35,768 nt of DNA from Phytomonas francai (taxonomy: Eukaryota; Euglenozoa; Kinetoplastea; Trypanosomatida; Trypanosomatidae). The notes under the pieces are model-generated. The model made no database searches and was not told the origin of the DNA. It saw nothing but the letters and a program-made list of their open reading frames with translations. Positions 8,924-18,053 of this stretch are shown here, piece by piece. The stretch covers positions 431,959 through 467,726 of the forward strand of contig MJCC01000006.1 of assembly GCA_001766655.1 (NCBI GenBank), written 5' to 3'. Position 1 is the stretch's first letter, and each line of letters begins with the position of its first letter. Made by a program: the position numbers and the translations under genes.

Positions 8924-11431
8924 CTAGGCCTCCACAGTTCTCTTCGGCATTTGCGCCTCACTGAGGTATTTTATGAGCTTATGAATACTGTCATGAACCC
9001 TACTAGACTCATACTGTAGGTTGTAACAATGCAACTCGCACATCCTGTCACCCTCGGGAATCCCCACATCGTTATTCGCTCCCAAAAGTTCTCCAACAGT
9101 GGCATCCTTGGAATTATTTTCAGAAGAAGCACTCAACCCCGTTATTCTTTCTTTTCCTTGTGAATCACTCGTTCCACTGATAGATTCCCCTCCTCCTCCG
9201 CTTATGCGAACAGCCCGTAATAAGTTCCGTAACAGAGAAAGTAAGCGGGCATACATCGTGGCCTCTACTCCTCCAGTCTGCGCAATACTGATATTTCGAT
9301 ATCGTAATGAACGACGGCGGTTAGCATCTCGCAAAGAAACAGTAGAAGTATACCTTGTCACGGGAGATTTTTCGCTTTTCTGACCAAAACTTGGTCGCGG
9401 CCCCTCATCCTCGCTTTTATTGAGAGCAGTGGTATTCATTGGCCGGACTGCAAAAGGCGGGCGACCGCTTAATACGGCACGCAACCCCCCAGGAGAGCTC
9501 TCTGGGGTGCATAGATTGGATTTTATTGGAACCTCCGAAACCGCCCCCTGGGAAAGGAGAAAACGTTCTGCATTTGTATTAGCGGTGAGATTAGGATGGG
9601 TAGGGGTCGTAATCATCCCCTCCGGTGAATTGATCCCCTCCGCTCGCTCGTAGGCTACGCATTTTAAAATATGCGGATTCCCCCATTTGAACGCTAAGCG
9701 ACGCTCCATGATATCCTCCGGGGTGGCCTGGGAGTGGGCTGAGCACGGCAAGTGGGACGAATCCCGCCAACGAACCTCGGCCGCGTGTGGGGTGGAGGAG
9801 AAGCCAAAGGGGGTAGACACATCCGAGCCCGACCCCGCCGAGCCGCAGTGAAGCCCCGCATCCCCGCTTTTTTGCTCGCGCGCGCGCTCGGCGGGGAGGC
9901 CGCCGTGGCCGTCGGTCGAGGCCGTCGGCGAGACCCGCCGGCTCGGCTCGCCGACGCTGGACGGCGGGCTCGCCGTGGTCTCGCGGCCGATCGCGGGCGG
10001 CCGCGGCCCCGCCGACGACGCGGTGAGCAGCCCCTGCCAGAGCTCGCAGCGCTGAGTGAGGAGCTGGAGGCGGTTCTGCAGGCCGCTCCGGGACTCCTCG
10101 GCGGCCTTCTCGCGCTCCTCCTGCGCCGTCAGGAGCTCCTTCTGGGCGAGGAACTGCTCGCGCAGGGTGTTGACCTCCGCCCCGCCGTTCTCCAGCAGCG
10201 CGCGCTCGGCGGCCTCGAACTGGACGAGGTAGCGCATCCCAACCTGAAAGCAGGCCTCGGCGTGGGCGAGGAGCGCGTGCAGGCGGCGGACCTGCGCGTG
10301 GAGGTCGACCTCCTCGTGCGTCTTGAAGAGCCCGCGGACGCAGATCTCGTCGGTGACCCCGACGAGCCCCTCGAGCGCCTGCCCAAGCCGCCCAACCGTG
10401 ATGAAGAGCGCGCTCAGCGAGAAGGTCGAGGGCGGCGGCTCCGAGACGAGCGCCGCGTGGTCGGGGTTGGCGGCCTCGAGCGCCTCGTAGGCCTCCTGCA
10501 CCCCGGCCGCGAAGTCCGCGAAGCCCGGCGACGTGATCTTCATCGCGCTATGGCGCTCCGCCTTCTCGCTGAAAAAGGTCGAGTCGAGGTGGCGGCCGAA
10601 CTGCATCTCTTCGGATAGGAGAATCGTGCGCTGGTAGCTCCGCAGCTTCTCCAGCTTCTTGCACTTCTCCTTCACCTCCTCGAGGAGGGCGTGCTGGTCA
10701 TGCTGGTTGGACAGGATCCCGCTGTGGTCCTGGTTGTTCGTGAGGTAATCTTTGAGGTCAAAAAACGAGCACGACGCCTTGGCCAGGCAATCGGTCGATT
10801 TCTGCCGCTCCAGTGGATCATTTCTGAACGAGGACGAGGAATCAGGCGCTCTATTCAACGGATAGGTGTGTTTGAGGGAGGAAAGAATCCGCTGCTCCTC
10901 CTCGACCTGCGCGATTATATTCACTTTATCCCGCATCCCGTGTGAAATAAGCCGCGCCCTTTCCATTAATTGTCGGAAGGTCGAATATTTTTTGTAAAAA
11001 TCCGCCTCCGTCTGCGTGGACGGGAGAGGAGAAGCGCTGAGCGTGAGATCATTCCTTCCCGTACGAGGGGTATAAATCGTTCGAAAAGGAGTCCCCCAGG
11101 TACTGATGAACGTTGAATTTTCCCCGGCTTCGTACGGGGGGGTTCCCTTTTGATCTCTGTATCTTGCTATCGAAGAGAGGGGCCCGCTGCGCATGGAGGG
11201 CGACGTGAGCGATACTTTCCGAGATGAGGGTCGCATTTTTGAAAGAATCCCGGAAAAAGAGGTATTACCGAACGCTTCCTGGCGGGAAGAGGAACGAACG
11301 AACACGTTAGAATCCACGCACTGGGACTTTTCTGACTGCCTATCCGTGGAAAGGCAGGTGGAGGTGATGGAAACAACAGAGTCTTTCCTTTTTGAACGAC
11401 TCGGTCGCCTTTCATGAGATAAGGGCTGCAT
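8924..11431 (-). CDS. large coiled-coil protein of unknown function
   Basis: 835 residues, ATG at 11431. I do not recognise a family. The N-terminal 130 residues are Ser/Arg-rich and probably disordered, a composition common in kinetoplastid cytoskeletal proteins and phosphorylation targets. Residues about 245-265 form a charged helix (LLEEVKEKCKKLEKLRSY). Residues about 290-480 look helical and Ala/Leu/Glu-rich and contain a clear coiled coil at about 415-460 (EQFLAQKELLTAQEEREKAA). The C-terminal 330 residues are again low complexity, except for a final helical block near LHCYNLQYESSRVHDSIHK. No signal peptide or membrane span. The codons for residues 270-530 (9830-10620) are extremely GC-rich while both ends are not. 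A T10 tract with TCAG at 11570-11600 precedes it. A cytoskeletal role is possible but only a guess. Confidence 0.8.
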   Translation of the reverse strand: MQPLSHERRPSRSKRKDSVVSITSTCLSTDRQSEKSQCVDSNVFVRSSSRQEAFGNTSFSGILSKMRPSSRKVSLTSPSMRSGPLSSIARYRDQKGTPPYEAGENSTFISTWGTPFRTIYTPRTGRNDLTLSASPLPSTQTEADFYKKYSTFRQLMERARLISHGMRDKVNIIAQVEEEQRILSSLKHTYPLNRAPDSSSSFRNDPLERQKSTDCLAKASCSFFDLKDYLTNNQDHSGILSNQHDQHALLEEVKEKCKKLEKLRSYQRTILLSEEMQFGRHLDSTFFSEKAERHSAMKITSPGFADFAAGVQEAYEALEAANPDHAALVSEPPPSTFSLSALFITVGRLGQALEGLVGVTDEICVRGLFKTHEEVDLHAQVRRLHALLAHAEACFQVGMRYLVQFEAAERALLENGGAEVNTLREQFLAQKELLTAQEEREKAAEESRSGLQNRLQLLTQRCELWQGLLTASSAGPRPPAIGRETTASPPSSVGEPSRRVSPTASTDGHGGLPAERAREQKSGDAGLHCGSAGSGSDVSTPFGFSSTPHAAEVRWRDSSHLPCSAHSQATPEDIMERRLAFKWGNPHILKCVAYERAEGINSPEGMITTPTHPNLTANTNAERFLLSQGAVSEVPIKSNLCTPESSPGGLRAVLSGRPPFAVRPMNTTALNKSEDEGPRPSFGQKSEKSPVTRYTSTVSLRDANRRRSLRYRNISIAQTGGVEATMYARLLSLLRNLLRAVRISGGGGESISGTSDSQGKERITGLSASSENNSKDATVGELLGANNDVGIPEGDRMCELHCYNLQYESSRVHDSIHKLIKYLSEAQMPKRTVEA

Positions 11432-11520
11432 AATGGAATCTTATCTATTTATTTATTGTTCCTGAATTGTGTATAAAAACGCAAGAGGGGCTTATAAAGC
11501 AAAAATTATGGGGCATATAT

Positions 11521-11550
11521 AGATATATAAAGATATATAAAGATATATAG
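11521..11550. repeat. three tandem 10-bp AGATATATAA-type units
   Basis: Three adjacent near-identical decamers in the leader region of the coiled-coil gene, continuing into further TATA-rich sequence. Confidence 0.85.
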
Positions 11551-11569
11551 GCATATATATCAACCATAT

Positions 11570-11600
11570 CTGATTTCACACACAATGAAAAAAAAAAGGG
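11570..11600 (-). other. putative trans-splice acceptor for the coiled-coil gene
   Basis: Coding strand CCC-T10-CATTGTGTGTGAAATCAG, about 140 bases upstream of the ATG at 11431. A later TTCAG nearer the start is an alternative. Confidence 0.45.
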
Positions 11601-11633
11601 ATGGTGCATTTCTTGCCTGTGTATGTATGTGTC

Positions 11634-11658
11634 TGTGTGTGTGTGCGCGCGCGCGCGT
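11634..11658. repeat. alternating (TG)n(CG)n purine-pyrimidine tract
   Basis: 25 bp of strict alternation, TG repeats running into CG repeats, the classical composition for Z-DNA formation. Lies in the spacer between the coiled-coil gene and the small candidate genes. Confidence 0.8.
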
Positions 11659-11669
11659 TGGGTCGCTCT

Positions 11670-11924
11670 TTAATTTGCTTTAAATATACTAAGGTCTCTT
11701 TGGATACTACACTCAACATAGAGGACACCATTCTCTGGAGAAAGAAGCAATATTTTCAAAAGAAGCCCTATTTGATAATCCTCTAACAAACATGACGGTA
11801 AGGAATAATAAACTGAATACTCTTCGGTATTTTCCTTATGAACAGGATGTGCTACAACTTTTAGAGCAGGATAATTGCGATGGAGCCAGTAAAATAAATA
11901 AATTGTGAGAATAAATATATCCAT
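11670..11924 (-). CDS. candidate small protein, 84 residues, unknown
   Basis: Frame from the ATG at 11924. The first 18 residues are hydrophobic (MDIFILTIYLFYWLHRNY), like a membrane anchor or targeting signal, followed by a mixed-charge body including HPVHKENTEEYSVYY and LSPENGVLYVECS. The coding strand has an 11-T run and CAACAAG just before the ATG, so it is the first ATG after an acceptor-like site. No family recognised. Long open frames are not rare in AT-rich spacer, so this may be chance. Confidence 0.4.
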   Translation of the reverse strand: MDIFILTIYLFYWLHRNYPALKVVAHPVHKENTEEYSVYYSLPSCLLEDYQIGLLLKILLLSPENGVLYVECSIQRDLSIFKAN

Positions 11925-12045
11925 ATACCCTTGTTGGAAAATACACACAAAAAAAAAAACGAACCGGTGCAAACTCCACGCCGCCTGCAATAGTTGTTAG
12001 GTGGAATTTAACCAAAAGTAAGACATTAGAGGATAACTTAATAAA

Positions 12046-12222
12046 TCAACGTAAGGCACAGGGTAAATGATTTAGCTGATACCATTCATCCGTACTATTA
12101 TCATCTGGAAACCTATTCAATTCAAATAATGACACTTTTCTATATTCAATTGAAATAAGAATACCCTGTTTTGCGGAGGGGACTTCCTCATCTTTGTAAA
12201 TGACCACCCTATCCTTTCCCAT
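12046..12222 (-). CDS. candidate small hydrophilic protein, 58 residues, unknown
   Basis: ATG at 12222 to TGA at 12046. It begins MGKDRVVIYKDEEVPSAKQG, continues ISIEYRKVSLFEL and ends near WYQLNHLPCALR. It is hydrophilic with balanced charge and no runs, unlike most random frames in AT-rich DNA. A strong acceptor-like site (12292-12326: TTTCTTCC-T10-ACC...TATCAG) precedes it. No family recognised and no membrane span. Of the spacer frames lacking a motif, this is the one I trust most. Confidence 0.5.
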   Translation of the reverse strand: MGKDRVVIYKDEEVPSAKQGILISIEYRKVSLFELNRFPDDNSTDEWYQLNHLPCALR

Positions 12223-12291
12223 TCCTGTCGTTTACTATGATATATCTACCAAAGAATCCCAACAAGAGGGAAATCGAACAAAAGAGGTACT

Positions 12292-12326
12292 CTGATACAA
12301 CAAGGTAAAAAAAAAAGGAAGAAAGT
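12292..12326 (-). other. putative trans-splice acceptor for the 58-residue frame
   Basis: Long pyrimidine tract with ten consecutive T, then the first AG (TATCAG), 70 bases before the ATG at 12222. Confidence 0.5.
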
Positions 12327-12333
12327 GATGGAT

Positions 12334-12352
12334 AGGGCTTTCTTAGCCCTAG
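12334..12352. other. perfect 7-bp stem, 5-nt loop, just downstream of the ABC gene stop
   Basis: TAGGGCT, loop TTCTT, AGCCCTA. It lies in the 3' UTR of the ABC transporter, between its stop codon and the next acceptor-like tract. Function unknown. Confidence 0.5.
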
Positions 12353-12357
12353 TATAT

Positions 12358-14526
12358 TTATTTGGGGTCAGATAAACGAATCACTTCATCGGAAATCGAG
12401 GCAACGCGTTCGTCATGCGTAGATATTAATACAGTTTTGCAATGCACATCCCGCAGCTTCTTTATTGTTATCAGAAGCTCCTCAACGGTATCAGAATCCA
12501 AGCCCGTAGTAGGCTCATCTAACAACACTAACGAACAGGATTCAGTTCGATCGAAAACTCGCGCAAGGCAAATACGCTGAAGTTGCCCGCCGCTAAAAGG
12601 AGGATGGTTGACATTATGGATGTACGTATGGAAAGCATCCGTTATGAACTGCTTGCATCCCGCCTGGGATAACGCCGTATCGAGCCTCTTCTCGACCTCG
12701 GAAAAGTCCTCTTCCTTGACACCCCCTGAATTCTCGCGGAGGTCTTTCGCTCCCTTCGAGCCTACCAAATCGTGAAGGTCTCTGAGAAGGATGTTTTCGG
12801 CAACGCTGCCGAGGAAAATAGCGTGGTGCTGCTCGAGAAGGAGTGCGCGGCATTGAGTGTGAACGACCCCGGAGAGGGGACGTAAAAAGCCAGAGAAAAG
12901 GCGTAAGCAGGTGCTCTTCCCGCACCCGCTCGGGCCGTAGAGTGAAGTAATACATCCCGCCGCGACGCGCAAGCTGACCTCGCGGATGCCTCCTGCCACC
13001 TCTGACGAAGAAGGAGAAGCGGAGGAAGAGGTCTTTAAACTAAGAAACGCTGGAGCAGTGCAGTACGTGTAGCTTACCTTTTGAAGCTCGAGATCCACTC
13101 GCGCGCTCTCGTGTAAGAACAGCATCGCCGGCGAGGAAGGCGCAACAGGAATCGCATCCGAAATGAAATTATTCGAAGAGGAAGGAGCGCATCCCACCTG
13201 CTCATTCAAGTCAGCTTCTCCTCGCATGGTACCGCGGTGGTCGGCCTTGCCAAGCTCAGAAACCTTCGCGCCATTACGCAGACCTCGTGAAGGATTCCCC
13301 CGGTTACCATCTTTTACCTTCCCCTTCTCCTCCCCCACCTCATCTTCTGCCTTGAGGAGCTTCACCTGACACCCCCCGTCCGTCGTCGCCACGGGCTCGT
13401 CAAACCACATTAACGTCTGTTGCAAAGTCCGCAGGCGGCCCAGCCCGCCGCGTATGCTGCTACACTCCCTGCCCAGCACCTGAACGCGCTCCACGAACTG
13501 GTACAGGAATATAAAATACAGCGCGATGTCCATGAAGACAAGGTCGCCGCGGAGGTTCTGGTACTTCAGGGCGCCGAGCATCCCGACAAAGACGAGGGTC
13601 AGCGCGGCGGCGAAGACGGCGGCGTAGCCGTGGACTGCGCGGTCGAGGCGGGCGCGCAGCTCCGCAAGGTCGCGCAGGACCTCCGCGAGCCTGCCCAGGA
13701 CGAAGCCCTCGCAGCCGGCGACGAGGACGGTCTCGCCGCGCTCGACGAGGTTCGCCAGGGTGTCGGCGACGAGCGCCTCGTGCGCGGCGAGCGCGGCGTC
13801 GGCGGCGGGGTGGTGCCGCGCGAGGCGGTCGTACGCGGCGTGCACGCCCGCGAGCCCCGCGCCCACGCCCGCCGTCAACAGAGGCGAGATGTAGACCAAA
13901 ATCCCCAGCGTCCCGGCGGCCGCGAGGAGCGAGGGCAGGACGGCCGTGAGGAGGCCCTCGAGGCCGGCCGCGGAGGCCCGCCCGCAGTCCAGCAGGACGT
14001 GCGCGAGCCGCGCGGGGCTCACGGCAGCGAGCCGCCCCGTCCGCGGGCCCGCAAGGACGCGCCGCAGGGACTCCTCGACGAGCCGCGTCCGCGCGCCGAG
14101 CCCCGCGCGGGCCGCCGAGAGGTGCGCGGCCAGCGAGGCCACCTGATAAAGCCCCGCGGCCGTCGCCATGAGAAGGCAGCGGCAGAGGAGGCCGCGGAGG
14201 AGGGGGTCGGGGGGGAGGCCCGGGAAGAGAACCCGCGCGCCGGCCGAGGCGAGCCCGCCGTAAAGCCGCTCGCTCGCGGCCCCCACGACCGCCGAGACGT
14301 CTCGGACGACGACGGGCCCGTGGGGGGGGGGCGCGCCCTTGCCGTAGGCGATGATGTCTTTCGCGGCGAGCGGGACCACCATACCGAGGAGCGTCGCGAG
14401 CAGCATGGCTGCCGCGGAGAGGCAAATGAGGCCGGAAAAGGGACGCCAGTAGTGCAGAGTAAAGTGGAACAAGGAGCGCTCGACGTGATCCTTCGGCGCA
14501 CAACCAGACGGCTTCGCCTTCGCCAT
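12358..14526 (-). CDS. half-size ABC transporter (membrane domain then ATPase)
   Basis: 722 residues, ATG at 14526. The N-terminal half has about six hydrophobic segments, for example LICLSAAAMLLATLLGMVVP (about 36-57), near 110-137, 200-232, 303-321 and 329-344, consistent with a type IV (ABCB-like) exporter domain. The C-terminal ATPase has Walker A YGPSGCGKST (about 528), Q-loop LLEQHHAI, signature FSGGQLQRICLAR (about 643), Walker B LVLLDEPTTGLD (about 665) and H-loop STHDE (about 703), so it should hydrolyse ATP. It would have to dimerise. The signature has Phe instead of the usual Leu, and a 100-residue charged, Ser-rich linker separates the domains. Codons for residues 40-360 (13450-14400) are extremely GC-rich; the ATPase half is not. 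Substrate and membrane cannot be told. Confidence 0.88.
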   Translation of the reverse strand: MAKAKPSGCAPKDHVERSLFHFTLHYWRPFSGLICLSAAAMLLATLLGMVVPLAAKDIIAYGKGAPPPHGPVVVRDVSAVVGAASERLYGGLASAGARVLFPGLPPDPLLRGLLCRCLLMATAAGLYQVASLAAHLSAARAGLGARTRLVEESLRRVLAGPRTGRLAAVSPARLAHVLLDCGRASAAGLEGLLTAVLPSLLAAAGTLGILVYISPLLTAGVGAGLAGVHAAYDRLARHHPAADAALAAHEALVADTLANLVERGETVLVAGCEGFVLGRLAEVLRDLAELRARLDRAVHGYAAVFAAALTLVFVGMLGALKYQNLRGDLVFMDIALYFIFLYQFVERVQVLGRECSSIRGGLGRLRTLQQTLMWFDEPVATTDGGCQVKLLKAEDEVGEEKGKVKDGNRGNPSRGLRNGAKVSELGKADHRGTMRGEADLNEQVGCAPSSSNNFISDAIPVAPSSPAMLFLHESARVDLELQKVSYTYCTAPAFLSLKTSSSASPSSSEVAGGIREVSLRVAAGCITSLYGPSGCGKSTCLRLFSGFLRPLSGVVHTQCRALLLEQHHAIFLGSVAENILLRDLHDLVGSKGAKDLRENSGGVKEEDFSEVEKRLDTALSQAGCKQFITDAFHTYIHNVNHPPFSGGQLQRICLARVFDRTESCSLVLLDEPTTGLDSDTVEELLITIKKLRDVHCKTVLISTHDERVASISDEVIRLSDPK

Positions 14527-15815
14527 CCTGCCCCCTTAAACGATCGCTCTCCTTCGATGCTAAAACTAAACTGAACTTGTTAAAATGCAGAAGCAATCGT
14601 AATAATATTTTAAAAAAATAAAGAGGATAATGGTGTTGATATCAAGCACGTTACCAGTCCATTTTTTTTTTTTTTGCAATGGTTATTTAATTAAACTTAT
14701 TCGTAAGATTGAAATCTGTAAGAGGCAGAGACACCAAAAAGGTAAACCCAGTCAAAAATGTAAATTACAGAAACCACGGAGTCACCTAAAATCGCACCTC
14801 CATTTCCACACACACACACACATGCATCGACCTTAATTGTGAACTTTCTGAACCGTAAGAGTTGATGTCGTTGGAAATATACTAAGCCGCAGGTTTTTTT
14901 GTATTTCTGCCAAGACAAACACATCATAGGAACACGCAAAACCAAGAAAAAAGAAAACATCCCATACAAAACCATACTATAAAGAACTGGCACAGATTTA
15001 AAACAAACGCATCTGCCCATCTCCAAATCTACAGAATAATGTCTCCTCTTGAAATAATCTTTCTTGAACTTTCGAGCACAGCATCGTCATTGAAATAATA
15101 GTACAGACAAGGTGCCAGACAGATCAAGATGAACGCATCTAAGATATGTTATGCATCAAAACATTGTAAAATAAAGAAGAGGAATAATTCCAGACGCATA
15201 CACGATTCCAACACATATCAGCCCTCTTCAAGCGTCATGTACTTTCTGTAAATCGTAAGACTAACTGATTATCTTCGCCTCCCAAAAAAATTTAAAAAAT
15301 CTAAATAGAAAAAGAGGGGAAAATAGTGAATGGTAAATAATATGATTAGGTGGAAATAAAAGGTCAAAAGAAATCGGAAACAAAGCTGCTGCAAGAGATG
15401 GGGGAAGCTTCACATAAATACCATAACAAAACTAAAGCCTCTAAGCGGTACCACTCATCCTCCCTCCCACTTCTTCAATGTTAGAAAAAGAGACACAGCT
15501 AGAAGAGAGGAACATATGGCTTACAAATGCTATACAAAAATTAGAAATTATACCTCAAATAGTTGCTCTGCATGCATGATTATCTCATATTATAGTCTTA
15601 ATAAAGATGCAAGCCAACAATAAGTGTATAAACCGAAAAAGATAGCGCCGCCATTCTTCGCGGAGAGGGGAAGAATTGATGGGCATTTTGACACTGAAAA
15701 AAGATGCGTACCAGTACGGAAAGTGTACAAGGCATACCAAAAGAAACCTTAACCTTTAATATATTCATCATCAATTTTATCACGCCCTGAGGCCATAATT
15801 ATTACAATACCAATA
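14527..15815. other. AT-rich spacer between ABC transporter and PPAT genes
   Basis: About 1.3 kb. Several pyrimidine-tract/AG sites occur on the coding strand (near 15305, 15395 and 15500), but the first ATG after each opens only a very short frame. A 107-codon frame (14697-15020) and a 61-codon frame (15598-15783) exist. The first contains dinucleotide-repeat-derived residues; the second starts 33 bases after the PPAT stop with no room for an acceptor. I call neither. Confidence 0.5.
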
Positions 15816-16637
15816 TTAAGAAAGAACGCTTTTTTCCCGCAACTCTGTAGAGCTCAAAACGCGGCCATCAATCGCCTGCACACACGGAATTACGATAGCT
15901 GCAAGCGGTTTGCTATTATATTTGGCCTTTCGTACCTCATTAATGGTGGCTACGGCTTTCTCAGTCTCAGGGGAAACAATCAAAGCCTCTAGCTCGGGAA
16001 TCGAGTCTGTTCCGCCTGCCTGGTCGTGTATCGTCTTAATCTCAAGAACGAGATCGTTTCGAATCTTCTCTAAAAAGCGCCTCACATTCTCTTTTCGAAT
16101 ATCCAGAGGCTGGATCCTTTCAGAAAACTTTTTGGTCTTTATCATTTCATCCCCCGTCACCCCTACAAGGAGTTTATCCGTCGTGTACAAGGCCGCCGTT
16201 GTCAAGAGCAGCTTATGGCCGTAGTGCAAACGATCAAAGGTGCCGCCGAGGCCAATGTACTTATAAATGGGCTGAAACTCCTTGTTTGCCTGGATAGCAG
16301 AAGTGTTGAACAATGTGGGGGAAGCCGTGCACTGCTCTGCGGTGGAATTTACCGAAGACAATTCCCCATCCATCGCGGTGGGGGTTGGTATGACATTGAA
16401 AGGAAAAAAGGAGACGTTCTGGAATACTACATTGTATAGATGCTGCGCATGCTCAAGAAAGGTCCGGCGATTCATGTCGTGGACGTGGAGAATCACGTCA
16501 AGGCAATAGTCGGAGTGCGTGGGAGACGTGTGTCGACCTGCGAGAGCGCCGGTGATAAGTGGTTTGAGAAATTGTAGAAGCTTACTAGCGTTAAAATCCT
16601 TAGTGCATGATGTGCTTAGGTGCACATAACGCAACAT
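15816..16637 (-). CDS. phosphopantetheine adenylyltransferase (coenzyme A synthesis)
   Basis: 273 residues, ATG at 16637. Transfers AMP from ATP to 4'-phosphopantetheine, giving dephospho-CoA, the penultimate step of CoA synthesis. The catalytic domain is the C-terminal 155 residues. GLGGTFDRLHYGHKLLL (about 127-143) carries the nucleotidyltransferase HxGH motif as HYGH. VGVTGDEMIKTKKFSERIQPLD follows, and the C-terminus has GRVLSSTELREK, the S-S-T-E-L loop that binds ATP. This arrangement matches the eukaryotic PPAT, which in animals is fused to DPCK; here no kinase domain follows. The N-terminal 120 residues (DYCLDVILHVHDMNRRTFLEH) resemble the extra domain of eukaryotic PPATs. GC is even, with no island. 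Confidence 0.9.
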   Translation of the reverse strand: MLRYVHLSTSCTKDFNASKLLQFLKPLITGALAGRHTSPTHSDYCLDVILHVHDMNRRTFLEHAQHLYNVVFQNVSFFPFNVIPTPTAMDGELSSVNSTAEQCTASPTLFNTSAIQANKEFQPIYKYIGLGGTFDRLHYGHKLLLTTAALYTTDKLLVGVTGDEMIKTKKFSERIQPLDIRKENVRRFLEKIRNDLVLEIKTIHDQAGGTDSIPELEALIVSPETEKAVATINEVRKAKYNSKPLAAIVIPCVQAIDGRVLSSTELREKSVLS

Positions 16638-16946
16638 GACTAGCTAATATATTCCTATGTAGTTTGATTGAATATATTTCCCCTCCCCTCTCCCTCAAAT
16701 ATCTGGCATACCTATGTTTCAATTAAAGGAGGAGTGAGGTAAAGGTGACAATGAAGGACTGCTCCCATGAATCTTTTCTTGAGTGGCATTCAGTAAACTT
16801 CACTCTTTAAGTCGTTAATATCTTCTCTGTGAGGAATAGCAGAGGAGAGTTGAAACTCTTTTGTGTTAATCCTTGTTTTATGACACCCTCCGAAAAGAAA
16901 AAAGCCTCGGGTATAAGCCTACGGGAGTAGAACGCCCCCACCCCCT
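16638..16946. other. spacer between PPAT and ADAT3 genes
   Basis: About 310 bases with pyrimidine-rich stretches on the coding strand upstream of the PPAT start. Nothing else recognised. Confidence 0.45.
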
Positions 16947-18053
16947 TTAAAGGAGGTAATGCCTATCCTTGCACTCCTCCTCCACCTTCGTGCAGTGGTA
17001 CACCCGAAAGTGGTGGTTAAGAGAAGGAATGGCATGAATGGCATAAACGGAGCCTAGCCCGCCGGCGACTTTATTCGGGAAACAATAAAACACCCGCGCG
17101 ATACGGCTATGCACGAGCGCCATGGCGCACATCACGCAGGGCTCATGGCTCACATACAAATCAAGGTTGGTCGCGAGGTACGGCACGGGCTGCTGCGCCG
17201 CGACCTCCGCCGGCGCGCAGGCCACTTTGCCCGCCGCCGCGATCGAGGCGCGCTTGAGGGCGCAGATCACGGGGTGCTCGAGGACGACCCCGGTCGAGGC
17301 CGGCGGGCAGCCCGCGGGCTCGACGTAGGCCGCGCACGCGCTGCGGTTGTCCCGCCGCATTGCCGCGCACCCCGCGCTGTCCGCGACCCACCCCCCGCCC
17401 GCGGGGTCGTACACGGCGGCCGCGATGCCGAGCAGCCCGCCGCCCCGCGCGGTCGCGGCGGCCATCGCGAGCACCTTCTCCCGCATCCGCGCGCTCGCGG
17501 CCTCCGTGAGCGCCGCTGACGGCCCCGCGCGCGGGCGCGGCCGGGGGACGGAAAGCGGCCACACGGCGTTCCACCGCTGCCAAAGCTCCGGGCCCTGCAA
17601 GGGGGCGTGGCTCGCGACGTGGACGACGCGAAACGGCGGCTCCGAGCCCCTCGTCCCCTCCTCCGCCAGCGCGCCGAGAAAGGCGCCGTACAGGGCCTTC
17701 CCCCGACCTCGCAACGAGCCCCCCGCCTCCCCGTCCCCCTTTTCCCCCGCCGCGGGCTGACAAAGCCCCGCCGCGAGCTCCGTCGGCAGGTATGTTTCGC
17801 ACCGCATTCGAAAACTCTCCCCGCCCTCGAGGAGGAGCTCCAAGGAGAAGTCATCCCCACCACGAGGGGCCTCGCCCTCCGACGCCGGTTGGGGCCGCCG
17901 TCGAACGCGCTTGAGGTGATGCGTACCGGCGTCTAGCGGGTGGAGCTTGTTGGCGATGCGAAGAAAGCGCTCGGTCAGTCGGGGATCCCGAATGCCCACC
18001 ACGACGGCAGGGACGCCATGCGGAGGTTCCTCGAGTACGATTACCTCCTCCAT
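16947..18053 (-). CDS. ADAT3: ADAT3-like subunit of tRNA adenosine-34 deaminase
   Basis: 368 residues from the ATG at 18053; a GTG 36 bases upstream is in frame but has no reason to be used. With ADAT2 it converts A34 to inosine in tRNA anticodons; ADAT3 is the non-catalytic, tRNA-positioning partner. The N-terminal domain starts VIVLEEPPHGVPAVVVGIRDP. The C-terminal cytidine-deaminase fold has LEHPVICALKRA (about 258) in place of the active HAE, then SHEPCVMCAMALVHSR with the zinc-binding PCxxC, and GGLGSVYAIHAIPSLNHHFRVYH, a hallmark of ADAT3. The missing catalytic Glu (Val instead) is normal for ADAT3. Most of the gene (17100-17800) is an extreme GC island rich in Ala/Arg/Gly codons. ADAT2 is not in the window. 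Confidence 0.9.
   Translation of the reverse strand: MEEVIVLEEPPHGVPAVVVGIRDPRLTERFLRIANKLHPLDAGTHHLKRVRRRPQPASEGEAPRGGDDFSLELLLEGGESFRMRCETYLPTELAAGLCQPAAGEKGDGEAGGSLRGRGKALYGAFLGALAEEGTRGSEPPFRVVHVASHAPLQGPELWQRWNAVWPLSVPRPRPRAGPSAALTEAASARMREKVLAMAAATARGGGLLGIAAAVYDPAGGGWVADSAGCAAMRRDNRSACAAYVEPAGCPPASTGVVLEHPVICALKRASIAAAGKVACAPAEVAAQQPVPYLATNLDLYVSHEPCVMCAMALVHSRIARVFYCFPNKVAGGLGSVYAIHAIPSLNHHFRVYHCTKVEEECKDRHYLL

Noticed and set aside
13420..14574. Long plus-strand frames opposite GC-rich genes (also 9752-10618, 25033-25830, 7760-8383)
   Set aside because: Mirror images of GC-biased codon use: Arg/Gly/Ala/Glu-rich, no motifs, and opposite genes with intact catalytic motifs or clear homology.
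14697..15020. 107-codon minus-strand frame
   Set aside because: No good acceptor directly upstream, includes a dinucleotide-repeat-derived stretch, and no recognisable feature.
15598..15783. 61-codon minus-strand frame after the PPAT stop
   Set aside because: Starts 33 bases after the PPAT stop, leaving no room for a poly(A) site and splice acceptor.
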